From the NCBI GenBank assembly GCA_017379255.1, contig JAFNWZ010000373.1, forward strand, positions 1 through 10,491: a DNA stretch of 10,491 bases, read 5' to 3'. Positions 1 through 6,622 of this stretch are shown here, piece after piece (the stretch's first letter is position 1; every line of letters begins with the position of its first letter). The notes under the pieces were generated by a model. The model did not search any database. It was not told where the DNA came from and was given only the letters and a program-made list of their open reading frames with translations. The translations under genes were made by a program, and so were the position numbers. This DNA comes from Akkermansia sp. (GTDB lineage: Bacteria; Verrucomicrobiota; Verrucomicrobiia; Verrucomicrobiales; Akkermansiaceae).

Positions 1-693
1 CGCCATACCCCGGTTGTTGTCGATAACGGCGTGCATGATGGGGGACATGCCGTTTTCATCGCACATGTCGGGGGAGGCATTCATCTGCAGCAGAACTTCC
101 ACGCATTTCCGCCTGTTATTCAGAACTGCTGCAATCAGAACTGTGCTCCCATTTGCAAGACGGTCGAAGTCGAACCCTCCTGCCTGCTGGGTGAGAAGGG
201 GAATCAGCTCATGCTGGCCGTTTTCTGCGGCGCTGACGGCTGCGCGCAGGATGGTATCTGCCGCTGCGGCGGATTCCGGCTGGGCGAGCAGTCCGCGCAC
301 GGCGGTCTTTTTGCCGAGAAGCGCTGCCAGCTCCAGCAGGGAACGCCCTTCGCTATCTTTCAGGGTATAGGGGTTGGCTCCTTCCTTCTGCCAGCGGTCG
401 TTCAGGGTGTTGTATGCGGCAATTTCTTCCTTGAAATCCTTTTCCTGGCGCAGGCAGACCCAGGCACAGCTGCAGAAAATCAGGTAGGTTACGCTCCACA
501 CTACCGCCATGAGGGCTTTGCGGTGTGCCATGGCGCGGGCTATGCTCAGCAGCCCGTTTACCACGAAACCGGTGACGCAAAGCGTAAGAAGCCACACTTC
601 TACCGAGGGGGGCGTATCAATGCCCATGCTTACTTTCCAGGAAAGCAGCGCAATGATAATCAGGAGCAGCAGGGGATTGGCGTAATCTTTCAT
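1..693 (-). CDS. Membrane-anchored ankyrin-repeat protein (C-terminus outside window)
   Basis: The frame reads without a stop from the ATG at 693 to position 1, giving 231 residues, so the C-terminus lies beyond the window. Three hydrophobic segments (about residues 6-20, 33-50 and 60-80) put the N-terminus in the membrane. From about residue 105 the sequence is ankyrin-like: a D-S-E-G-R-S-L-L-E-L-A-A unit near 113-124, a degenerate unit at 146-172, a clear unit at 181-212 (N-G-S-T-V-L-I-A-A-V then V-E-V-L-L-Q-M-N-A-S-P-D), and the start of another at 213-231. Ankyrin repeats bind proteins; no enzyme domain is visible. Only 17 bp separate it from the upstream membrane-protein gene, so the two are probably co-transcribed. 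No Shine-Dalgarno sequence is seen before the ATG. The ankyrin fold is fairly secure; the partner and the side of the membrane are unknown. Confidence 0.85.
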   Translation of the reverse strand, partial: MKDYANPLLLLIIIALLSWKVSMGIDTPPSVEVWLLTLCVTGFVVNGLLSIARAMAHRKALMAVVWSVTYLIFCSCAWVCLRQEKDFKEEIAAYNTLNDRWQKEGANPYTLKDSEGRSLLELAALLGKKTAVRGLLAQPESAAAADTILRAAVSAAENGQHELIPLLTQQAGGFDFDRLANGSTVLIAAVLNNRRKCVEVLLQMNASPDMCDENGMSPIMHAVIDNNRGMA

Positions 694-710
694 GGTACGA
701 GGTCTGTTTC

Positions 711-1853
711 TTAATGGTCAGAGGCCTTGGAATCGGTTGCTTCTTCAGCAGGCTTGTCTTCCGTCTTGGTTGCTTCTTCCGCCCTGGCTTCCTCAGCAGG
801 CTTATCTTCGGCCTTGGGAGCTTCCTCTGCCTTGGCTTCTTCGGCAGGCTTGTCTTCCGTCTTGGGAGCTTCCTCTGCCTTGGCTTCTTCGGCAGGCTTG
901 TCTTCCGTCTTGGGCGCTTCCTCTGCCTTGTCTTCCTCAGCAGGCTTGTCTTCCGTCTTGGGCGCTTCCTCTGCCTTGGCTTCTTCGGCAGGCTTGTCTT
1001 CCGTCTTGGGAGCTTCTTCTGCCTTGGCTTCCTCTGCGGGCTTATCCTTGGTCTTGGGGGGGGCTACCGGTTTGACCTTGAGCTTGGGGGCATCTACAGC
1101 CTTGGTCTTTTCTGCCGACTTGGAATCGTTATCTTCCGGGGCTTTATCTGTTGCTGCAGGCTGCTGCTGGGATTTGTCCTTGACCTTGTTTGCGGGTTTG
1201 TGGGAAATAAAGGTTTCAAAGAACGCCATGAGCAGGGCGTAAATCAGGAAGAACGCTGCGGGAACGGCTGCCAGTACCCAGGGGGTACTCTGAATCATGT
1301 TGAGCACTTCCGGCATGGCCGGTTCTGATCTGTTGGCCCACAGGTAAACAATGTAGGAAAAGAACTCGGTGATGGCGTACCAGAGCCCGTAGCTGACAAC
1401 GGCGGTGATGGCGACGCGCACGCAGGCCGCGGCACAAAGCCAGCCTGCCACGAAGATGAGCGAAACGATGGCCACACCTACCTGATAGCTGGGGAGAGCC
1501 TGGCAGAGCTGGTTAACGGCTTCGTTATGATAGATGGCGTTCGGCAGGGCAATAGAGGGGCCGAAGGCGGTGTATGCCCCACCTGCCAGCAGCAAGAGGA
1601 TGGAGGCGCAGAACAGCACATTCCATGCGGCTTCAAGGATGCGCGTGCAGGAAAAAATGCCGAGCAGCACGATGACCGTGAGCAGAACGGTGGTGGTGTT
1701 GATTCCTCCCAGCACGTTGCAGAGTGCTTCCGGGGTCAGCGAATCAAAAAAATGCGCAAGTGAGACGGTGGGAGTGTGTTGCTGATAGAGAGCAAGCGCC
1801 AGTAGCACAATGGCGCTGAACAAGACGCGAAAGAGAATAGCCATAGCTTTCAT
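711..1853 (-). CDS. Six-helix membrane protein with tandem-repeat K/E/P/A-rich C-terminal tail
   Basis: The product is 380 residues with two distinct halves. Residues 1-216 carry about six hydrophobic segments (near 5-23, 53-70, 76-97, 124-146, 148-172 and 191-215). From about residue 217 it is hydrophilic and low in complexity, and residues 268-372 are six full copies plus one partial copy of a 16-residue unit, T-E-D-K-P-A-E-E-A-K-A-E-E-A-P-K. The tail is highly charged and probably extended or helical, similar in composition to spacer regions of TolA- or TonB-like proteins, but no TolA or TonB domain is present. I do not recognise the family. A strong promoter-like sequence lies only 9 bp before the first ATG, so the true start may be this ATG with a very short leader or the ATG three codons later (1844). 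It is followed at 17 bp by the ankyrin gene. Confidence 0.85.
   Translation of the reverse strand: MKAMAILFRVLFSAIVLLALALYQQHTPTVSLAHFFDSLTPEALCNVLGGINTTTVLLTVIVLLGIFSCTRILEAAWNVLFCASILLLLAGGAYTAFGPSIALPNAIYHNEAVNQLCQALPSYQVGVAIVSLIFVAGWLCAAACVRVAITAVVSYGLWYAITEFFSYIVYLWANRSEPAMPEVLNMIQSTPWVLAAVPAAFFLIYALLMAFFETFISHKPANKVKDKSQQQPAATDKAPEDNDSKSAEKTKAVDAPKLKVKPVAPPKTKDKPAEEAKAEEAPKTEDKPAEEAKAEEAPKTEDKPAEEDKAEEAPKTEDKPAEEAKAEEAPKTEDKPAEEAKAEEAPKAEDKPAEEARAEEATKTEDKPAEEATDSKASDH
738..1052 (-). repeat. In-frame 48-bp tandem repeat encoding a 16-residue unit
   Basis: The phrase GCAGGCTT (plus strand) recurs exactly every 48 bp, starting at 748, 796, 844, 892, 940 and 988, with a GCGGGCTT variant at 1036. 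Six full units and one partial unit are present, and adjacent units differ by only a few bases. Forty-eight is a multiple of three, so gain or loss of a unit keeps the reading frame. Differences between units give conservative changes (K/R, A/D, P/T, T/A). This pattern is typical of expansion by slippage or unequal recombination, and copy number may vary between strains. Confidence 0.95.
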
Positions 1854-1862
1854 GACTCAAAC

Positions 1863-1891
1863 ATTCTAGGCAATAGCCCTGCTGGAGTCAA
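1863..1891 (-). promoter_or_regulatory. Sigma-70-type promoter, TTGACT-17-TAGAAT
   Basis: Read on the minus strand, TTGACT (1886-1891) and TAGAAT (1863-1868) are separated by exactly 17 bp. Each hexamer matches the consensus at five of six positions. It points at the gene starting at 1853. The last base of the -10 box is only 9 bp from that ATG, so a typical transcription start would leave about 3 nt of leader, or about 12 nt if translation starts at the second ATG (1844). Confidence 0.65.
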
Positions 1892-1959
1892 GGTAAAACC
1901 GCAGCAATCAGGGGTGCTAGCAGAGAAAATTTGCCGGGCTCGCCATTGGAATGCTGCTA

Positions 1960-2682
1960 TTATAAAAACAGACGGCATTTATCTGCTGTTTCGCAGAGGA
2001 ACAAGGCGCTGCCGCTGGCATCGTTGGCGGGAATGGCTATGGCGTGGGTCTCCAGATGTTCCAGTGCATCGTACAGTGCGGTGCTCTCCCGGAAGAAGGT
2101 CGTGAATTGCTCGCGATATTGCAGCATGGCTTCTTTTGCTTCGCCGGGGCAGAAGAGGGGCTCTTTTGTTTTCAGGAAAAGGCTCAGCAGCAGTAGCTGC
2201 TGGCTGAAACCGCCCTGCGCCAGTTCTTCCAGAATATGGGAGAGCTCACCATTACCCCAGGGGCTGGACAGCCAGTGCGTGAGCATGTCTGCGCGGGTGG
2301 ATATTTCGCCGGGACCTCGTTCAGTCTGCCAGGTGGCAGGGATGATGGTATCATGCACGATGCGGCGCAGTTCGTCAATGATGCGGCTGTGCTGATTGAG
2401 CTTTTCCAGCTCGGCGCGTTCCTGCTGGAGCCATATCCAGAGGATATCCTCCCAGATTTGCGTGGCGTAATCATTCTGCGGGGTGCGGAAAAGCTGGTAG
2501 AGCGGGCGGAGGTAGGCGCAGCATTCCTGCGCGGTTCCAGCAGGCAGGTAGCTGTTGAATACGCAGGCCAGGTCATGCCCGGTGAGCCCCACGCCCTGTT
2601 TGGCGATAATCCGCTGCAGCAGTTCCCGGCTTTCGGGCCTGTCAAAATCGTGGCTGGGGTCGCTGAGGTGGAATCCTGACAT
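1960..2682 (-). CDS. Uncharacterised soluble protein translationally coupled to rseP
   Basis: The product is 240 residues. Its ATG (2682) directly follows the TAA stop of rseP (2683-2685) with no base between, so it is almost certainly translated from the rseP mRNA by reinitiation. It has no signal peptide and no membrane segment, and it looks mostly helical and cytoplasmic. The composition is rich in leucine, glutamine and glutamate, with several tryptophans around residues 77-85 (I-W-E-D-I-L-W-I-W-L-Q-Q-E-R). I do not recognise a domain or catalytic motif. The tight coupling suggests a role linked to RseP or its expression, but that is inference. A 106-bp gap with its own promoter separates it from the next gene. 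Confidence 0.8.
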   Translation of the reverse strand: MSGFHLSDPSHDFDRPESRELLQRIIAKQGVGLTGHDLACVFNSYLPAGTAQECCAYLRPLYQLFRTPQNDYATQIWEDILWIWLQQERAELEKLNQHSRIIDELRRIVHDTIIPATWQTERGPGEISTRADMLTHWLSSPWGNGELSHILEELAQGGFSQQLLLLSLFLKTKEPLFCPGEAKEAMLQYREQFTTFFRESTALYDALEHLETHAIAIPANDASGSALFLCETADKCRLFL

Positions 2683-4113
2683 TTACTTGCTGAACACCGG
2701 GGCGGGCAGCTTGGCCGCGGCTTCTTCATCGCCACCGACCAGGTCGCCCACGTCCTTGAAGGTTACGAAGATGAAGAAGGTGAGCAGCAGGAAGATGAAA
2801 CCGGTCTGAATCCATTCCAGCAGCTTGCCGCCCACAGGTCGGCGGAAGATGATTTCCAGCGTGCCGAGCACCACATGACCGCCGTCCACAATGGGCAGGG
2901 GCAGGATATTCAGCACCGCCAGGTTCACATTCAGCACTACGGCAAACCAGAAAATGAGTTTCCAGCCATCGGTTGTGCTCAGCATCTGGTACAGATAACT
3001 GCCGATGCCCACCGGGCCGGAAAGATGCTCCATACCCACGCTGCTGCCGGGGGCCGCCACCTTGGCCAGGGTTTCGCCCATCCAGCGGAAGCTCTGGTTA
3101 ATCTGCTCCTGCACACCGGGATATTCAGTTTCCGGCTTGGTATCCAGCCCACCCCATAGGAAGCCCATGATGGGGCGTGCTCCCTCCAGCCCCTGCCAAT
3201 TACCCGGAAGCGCGGGGGTGAGGGTAGTTGTCATTTCGCTGCCATCTGGGTTCTGGAGGGTGAGCTCCACGGCGCCCTTTTCAGCGGCTTCCAGAATGGC
3301 AACAGGGGAATATACCGCGGCTCCGTTGAGCTTCACGATGCGCTGCCCGGTCACGAGGCCGGCCTGCTGAGCAGGGGAGCCGGGAATGATGTTGCCGATG
3401 ATGGCGGGAGCGGCAGGCATGATGCCTACCTGGCGCATGGCCGTGCGCTGCCACCACTTGGTTTCGGGAAGTTTGTACCCGCTTTCAATGGTGAGCTGCT
3501 GCGTGCTGCCATCTGCCTGCGGACGCTCGATGGTGAAGGTAATCTTTTCGTGTTCGCTCATGGCTACGAGCTCGCGCACGCCTTCCATATTGCCCGCCCA
3601 CTTGTGAACCTCCTGTCCATCCACCGCGCGGATGATGTCGCCCGGCTGCAATCCTGCCTGCGCGGCAGGAGAATTCTCCGGTACATAGCCGATGGTGGTT
3701 GTGGGCAGCTCTGCCACGGGCTTGCCCACAAAGAATACGAGTATGGCAAAGAAATATGCCAGCGCCAGGGAGGCCAGCGGGCCCGCTGCGGCGATAATCA
3801 CCTTATCCAGCGGTTTGAGAGGTTTCAAATCCTTGGGAATATCGGCTTCGCCTTCTATTCCCTGCATGTCTGCCAGCTGGGGCAGGGAGACGAAGCCACC
3901 TGCGGGAATCCAGCCGATTCCCCATTGCACTCCGCCAATCTTCTTCTGCCAGACGGGTTTGCCGAACCATATCTGGAAACGGTCTATATACGCTCCGCGC
4001 CACTTGCCTGCCAGGAAATGCCCCAGTTCGTGTACGAAAATCATCACGTTGAAGAACATGACGACAAGGAAAATAAGCCAGGCTGTCTCTAGGGTGGAAA
4101 GAATGGTGCTCAT
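2683..4113 (-). CDS. rseP: RseP-type intramembrane zinc metalloprotease (site-2 protease, M50B)
   Basis: The product is 476 residues, slightly longer than the roughly 450 of E. coli RseP. RseP cuts single-pass membrane proteins within the lipid bilayer, classically anti-sigma factor RseA in the envelope stress response, and clears remnant signal peptides. The zinc site H-E-L-G-H is at residues 28-32 in the first membrane segment. The third zinc ligand is expected at D410 in N-I-L-P-L-P-I-V-D-G-G-H. Two PDZ domains are visible, around 140-200 (E-N-S-P-A-A-Q-A-G-L-Q-P-G-D) and 238-300 (P-G-S-P-A-Q-Q-A-G-L). The conserved A-A-A-G-P (108-112) and S-G-P-V-G-I (365-370) are present, and four membrane segments fit the family. 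A short tail follows the usual end at F-K-D-V-G-D-L. The usual partners dxr, cdsA, uppS and bamA are not adjacent. A promoter-like sequence lies just upstream, and no Shine-Dalgarno sequence is seen. Confidence 0.96.
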   Translation of the reverse strand: MSTILSTLETAWLIFLVVMFFNVMIFVHELGHFLAGKWRGAYIDRFQIWFGKPVWQKKIGGVQWGIGWIPAGGFVSLPQLADMQGIEGEADIPKDLKPLKPLDKVIIAAAGPLASLALAYFFAILVFFVGKPVAELPTTTIGYVPENSPAAQAGLQPGDIIRAVDGQEVHKWAGNMEGVRELVAMSEHEKITFTIERPQADGSTQQLTIESGYKLPETKWWQRTAMRQVGIMPAAPAIIGNIIPGSPAQQAGLVTGQRIVKLNGAAVYSPVAILEAAEKGAVELTLQNPDGSEMTTTLTPALPGNWQGLEGARPIMGFLWGGLDTKPETEYPGVQEQINQSFRWMGETLAKVAAPGSSVGMEHLSGPVGIGSYLYQMLSTTDGWKLIFWFAVVLNVNLAVLNILPLPIVDGGHVVLGTLEIIFRRPVGGKLLEWIQTGFIFLLLTFFIFVTFKDVGDLVGGDEEAAAKLPAPVFSK

Positions 4114-4134
4114 TGTTGGGAAATCTTGTTCCCC

Positions 4135-4163
4135 ATGCTACCAGAGCCATCGCCCCCGCACAA
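4135..4163 (-). promoter_or_regulatory. Possible extended -10 promoter for rseP
   Basis: On the minus strand TTGTGC (4158-4163) and TAGCAT (4135-4140) are 17 bp apart, and the -10 box is preceded by TGG, giving an extended -10 element. The -35 match is poor (three of six). It lies in the 101-bp gap before rseP, with the -10 ending 21 bp before the ATG at 4113, which would give a leader of about 15 nt. Confidence 0.4.
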
Positions 4164-4214
4164 GCGCGCGATTTGACATAAAGGCAGGATATCCCGCTTC
4201 CTATTCCGAGCTTG

Positions 4215-4718
4215 TCAGGGGTAGAGCAGGTGTTCTCCCTGGGGGAGCAGGGTGTCGAGATTAACCAGTTTTTCTCTGATGCGGAGCAGATGCTTGTTCC
4301 CGGCATCCATTTCCCATATCTGGAAATCAATGCGTTCCTCCTGGCGGTCCACGATGTAGCGCAGGGTGTTGGCGAACACGAAGGGCACTATTGCCTGAGC
4401 TTCGCTTTTGTGGTAACGGAACGCCTGGTCTGCGGAGCCGGTGAGGCGCTGGCGGCGTATGGTGGTGAGGGTGTTGCCATCGCGGCTCAGAAGCCGGATG
4501 CTTTCACTATATACCGTGCGGCCAGCTTCGTTGCGGCTGAATCCGGAGTGGTATAAGGCGCGGTGTTCTGCGTCCCACTGGGGCTTGCGCTCCTCCTGCC
4601 TGCCTTGGAACAGAGTTGCGAATAAATCGTGTTCCTGCTGCACGATGTTATCTGCGGCATAACAAGGACACAACAGGCCGGACAACAGAAAACAGAGGGC
4701 GGATAATAAAGTTTTCAT
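4215..4718 (-). CDS. Small secreted protein of unknown function
   Basis: The product is 167 residues. The N-terminus is a standard signal peptide: M-K-T, a hydrophobic core at about 4-17, and a likely cleavage near C-Y-A-A (19-22). The mature part of about 145 residues is hydrophilic, rich in arginine and glutamate, with no membrane segment and no motif I recognise. Its alternating pattern (for example S-I-R-L-L-S and F-Q-I-W-E-M) suggests a beta-rich fold. The gene begins 10 bp after the stop of the five-helix membrane-protein gene, so the two are very probably co-transcribed and may act together at the membrane; that link is inferred. No Shine-Dalgarno sequence precedes the ATG. Confidence 0.8.
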   Translation of the reverse strand: MKTLLSALCFLLSGLLCPCYAADNIVQQEHDLFATLFQGRQEERKPQWDAEHRALYHSGFSRNEAGRTVYSESIRLLSRDGNTLTTIRRQRLTGSADQAFRYHKSEAQAIVPFVFANTLRYIVDRQEERIDFQIWEMDAGNKHLLRIREKLVNLDTLLPQGEHLLYP

Positions 4719-4728
4719 GACGGTTGTA

Positions 4729-5433
4729 TTAAAGATTGTTCTGCTGAGATTTGACGTCGATAATGACCCGGCTGGGCTCGAAAAGCCAGCTGTGGTATGG
4801 CGGATTCCAGAAATCTGCCGGCAGCAGGGGATTATCCCAGCTGGCGCGGGGGGAACTCTTGCCGAAAATGCTGTGGCGGGTCAGGAACTCGCCATCTGCC
4901 CAGCTGTGCAGGAACCAGAAGGCATTGATGAGTATCAGCCCGATGTAGATGGCATGCAGAGCTCGGCTGCTTTTGATGATACTGCGGTGCGATGCCACCA
5001 GCCCGAGGGTGCACAGGAAGAGCAATCCGCCGAACAAGGCCAGGGTGGAGTACGGGCAGGTCACTACCCACAGCCCGGTGATGCTCCACAGCAGCTCGCA
5101 GCCTGCCAGCGCGCACAGCAGCACCACCAGTGGCCAGATGATATACCTGCTCACGCCGCGTTTTTCGGCAGTATCTCCCAGTTTGCACAGAAGCCAGTAG
5201 CAGGCCAGAGCCGGAATCTGGGTGATGACCATGCAGCAGATAACCTGGAACAGGTGCGGCAGCATCCACACAATATAGTCATGCCAGACTGGTTCGTGCC
5301 CCGGTATCTGTGCGGCTGCGGTACACAGGCTCAGCGCCCCCAGCAGCGGCGTGAGTGTCAGCAGCCAGCCCATGCAGCGCTGCCCTGTGCTCAGCTGGGG
5401 GGAGTGGTGGTTGCCTGGATGGAACTTTTTCAT
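4729..5433 (-). CDS. Five-helix inner-membrane protein of unknown function
   Basis: The product is 234 residues with about five hydrophobic segments, near 21-41, 54-84 (long), 97-122, 128-147 and 159-177. A polar C-terminal tail of roughly 55 residues (180-234) is rich in tryptophan, proline and aromatics. Cysteines are frequent in the membrane segments (positions 66, 67, 78, 83, 107, 112 and 126). The N-terminus has several histidines (H5, H9, H10) with H-P-G-N-H-H, but no recognisable metal-binding family. No family could be assigned. It sits 22 bp after the duplicated-domain secreted protein and 10 bp before the small secreted protein, in the middle of a compact operon. Confidence 0.8.
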   Translation of the reverse strand: MKKFHPGNHHSPQLSTGQRCMGWLLTLTPLLGALSLCTAAAQIPGHEPVWHDYIVWMLPHLFQVICCMVITQIPALACYWLLCKLGDTAEKRGVSRYIIWPLVVLLCALAGCELLWSITGLWVVTCPYSTLALFGGLLFLCTLGLVASHRSIIKSSRALHAIYIGLILINAFWFLHSWADGEFLTRHSIFGKSSPRASWDNPLLPADFWNPPYHSWLFEPSRVIIDVKSQQNNL

Positions 5434-5455
5434 GGGGTGTTAAACCGGAACCCTG

Positions 5456-6565
5456 TCAGGGGCATTTTGCATTAACATCTGTCAGATAATCAAAACTTTC
5501 GCTGCTTTTGGCATACAGGAACTTGTGACCTTTGCGGTGTTTTTCGTTGCGGTCCACCAGCTCCACATAGATGCCATCGGCATCGAAGCGGGTCTGGCTT
5601 ACATCCCAGCTCATGATGCGGGAGCAGATGGTGTAGCGCCCCTGGTAGCGCCAGCGCTTGATTTTTCCGCCGGGTATCGCGCGGTACACATGCAGCGTAT
5701 AGCTCCAGCACCCGGCGGCGGTCCACTCCAGCAGCACAAAGGTTTCGTCTTTCTCGTCGGCCATCCAGTTGCAGATGCCATCCACTTCCCGGGCGCTGTG
5801 GTATAGCTGCTCAATTTCAAAATCCGAGATGGTGGATTTTTCTTTCCAGTTTTTGTTGGACTCCGGATTGTCGAATGCGCCCCAGCGATGCGCTGCTGCC
5901 CTGGCAAGCTGAGTCCCGCTGCTGTGGTTTGGTTGTTTGCGGTAAAAGTAGTCGCTGTCTGGGCTCACTTTCCGGCGTTTCCCCATTTCTGACTCCGAGC
6001 CTATTTCAACAAAGAGGTAGCAGGTTTCTTCTGCATTATCGGCAAAGTGAAAGTTTTTTTCAATTTTGAGGCCGTGAGGAGTACTGATGTAGGTGACTTT
6101 CAATTCATTTTCTGTCACCTCCACTCCGGCAGGGTAGTATTCCATATAGCGGGTCACGACATTGTACTTGCCCACGCGTTCATATTCGTTGTTACCATTC
6201 AGTCGGAATACCGTGAAAACGCTGTTAGATGCCCCGCATCCCCGGTCGGCCATGAATACGATAATCCGGCCATCCGGGCTGGTGAGCCAATCGTTTTCAG
6301 TGGTGCATCCGGCCCCGAGGCTCAGTTGCAGCAAATCGGTCACACGCTCGGCGGGCAGGGGCTTTTTGCCGGTCCAGTAATCCTGGTTTTCCGGATTGTC
6401 ACCAATGGCGTAGCGGCGGGCGGCTTCGGGCGTATCGCCTTTGCCAATGAGGGCAGCCTCTTTTGCCAGCGCGCGGCTGGCGGCGTTGCGATAGCGTGGG
6501 TAGGTGTAGGCCAGCAGAGGACTTGCCAGCACCATGGTGAGGAAAAGTGAACCGAGTAGTTTCAT
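5456..6565 (-). CDS. Secreted protein with an internally duplicated unknown domain
   Basis: The chosen start at 6565 gives 369 residues with a clean signal peptide (M-K-L-L-G-S, hydrophobic to about 19, then Y-T-Y-P-R-Y). An upstream ATG at 6604 would add 13 polar residues before the signal and is less likely. The mature protein contains two copies of one domain, at about 49-160 and 223-340. Shared landmarks in order are: D-N-P-E followed within a few residues by a tryptophan (57/232); N-D-W-L versus C-N-W-M; a beta strand; G-C-G or A-G-C; F-T-V-F-R-L versus L-H-V-Y-R-A; G-K-Y-N-V-V-T-R-Y-M versus G-R-Y-T-I-C-S-R-I-M; and a final E-L-K-V or I-Y-V-E strand. I do not recognise the domain; it looks all-beta and extracytoplasmic. 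A 55-bp gap separates it from the upstream gene. Confidence 0.85.
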   Translation of the reverse strand: MKLLGSLFLTMVLASPLLAYTYPRYRNAASRALAKEAALIGKGDTPEAARRYAIGDNPENQDYWTGKKPLPAERVTDLLQLSLGAGCTTENDWLTSPDGRIIVFMADRGCGASNSVFTVFRLNGNNEYERVGKYNVVTRYMEYYPAGVEVTENELKVTYISTPHGLKIEKNFHFADNAEETCYLFVEIGSESEMGKRRKVSPDSDYFYRKQPNHSSGTQLARAAAHRWGAFDNPESNKNWKEKSTISDFEIEQLYHSAREVDGICNWMADEKDETFVLLEWTAAGCWSYTLHVYRAIPGGKIKRWRYQGRYTICSRIMSWDVSQTRFDADGIYVELVDRNEKHRKGHKFLYAKSSESFDYLTDVNAKCP

Positions 6566-6594
6566 GAGTGGGTTAAAGTGGGACTCTACGCTTT

Positions 6595-6622
6595 CTACAT
6601 TCAAAATCCTACATTCAACATT
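6595..6622. repeat. Short direct repeat, 14-bp period
   Basis: CTACATTCAAAATC (6595-6608) is followed at once by CTACATTCAACATT (6609-6622), differing in only two or three bases. It fills much of the 55-bp gap between two minus-strand genes and touches the stop codon of the upstream one. The 12-mer TACATTCAAAAT occurs again at 10091-10102 beside the recombinase gene. Function unknown. Confidence 0.6.

Noticed and set aside
31..714. Long plus-strand open frame of 227 codons
   Set aside because: It is antisense to the ankyrin-repeat gene, which has clear membrane segments and ankyrin motifs; the plus-strand product has none.
738..1052. Regular repeat array that might suggest CRISPR
   Set aside because: Units are contiguous with no unique spacers, the period is 48 bp and in frame, and the array encodes the tail of a membrane protein.
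692..1328. Plus-strand open frames with Leu- or Ser/Ala-rich repeats
   Set aside because: They arise from the opposite strand of the 48-bp repeat tail and have no signal or domain of their own.
4166..4200. Terminator after the gene ending at 4215
   Set aside because: The GCGGG/CCTGC pairing around a GATATC palindrome gives only about five pairs with a G-T and no proper T-run.
4717..5475. Plus-strand open frame of 252 codons
   Set aside because: It is antisense to the five-helix membrane protein, is rich in Gln, Ala and Pro with no hydrophobic segments or domain, and does not fit the gene layout.
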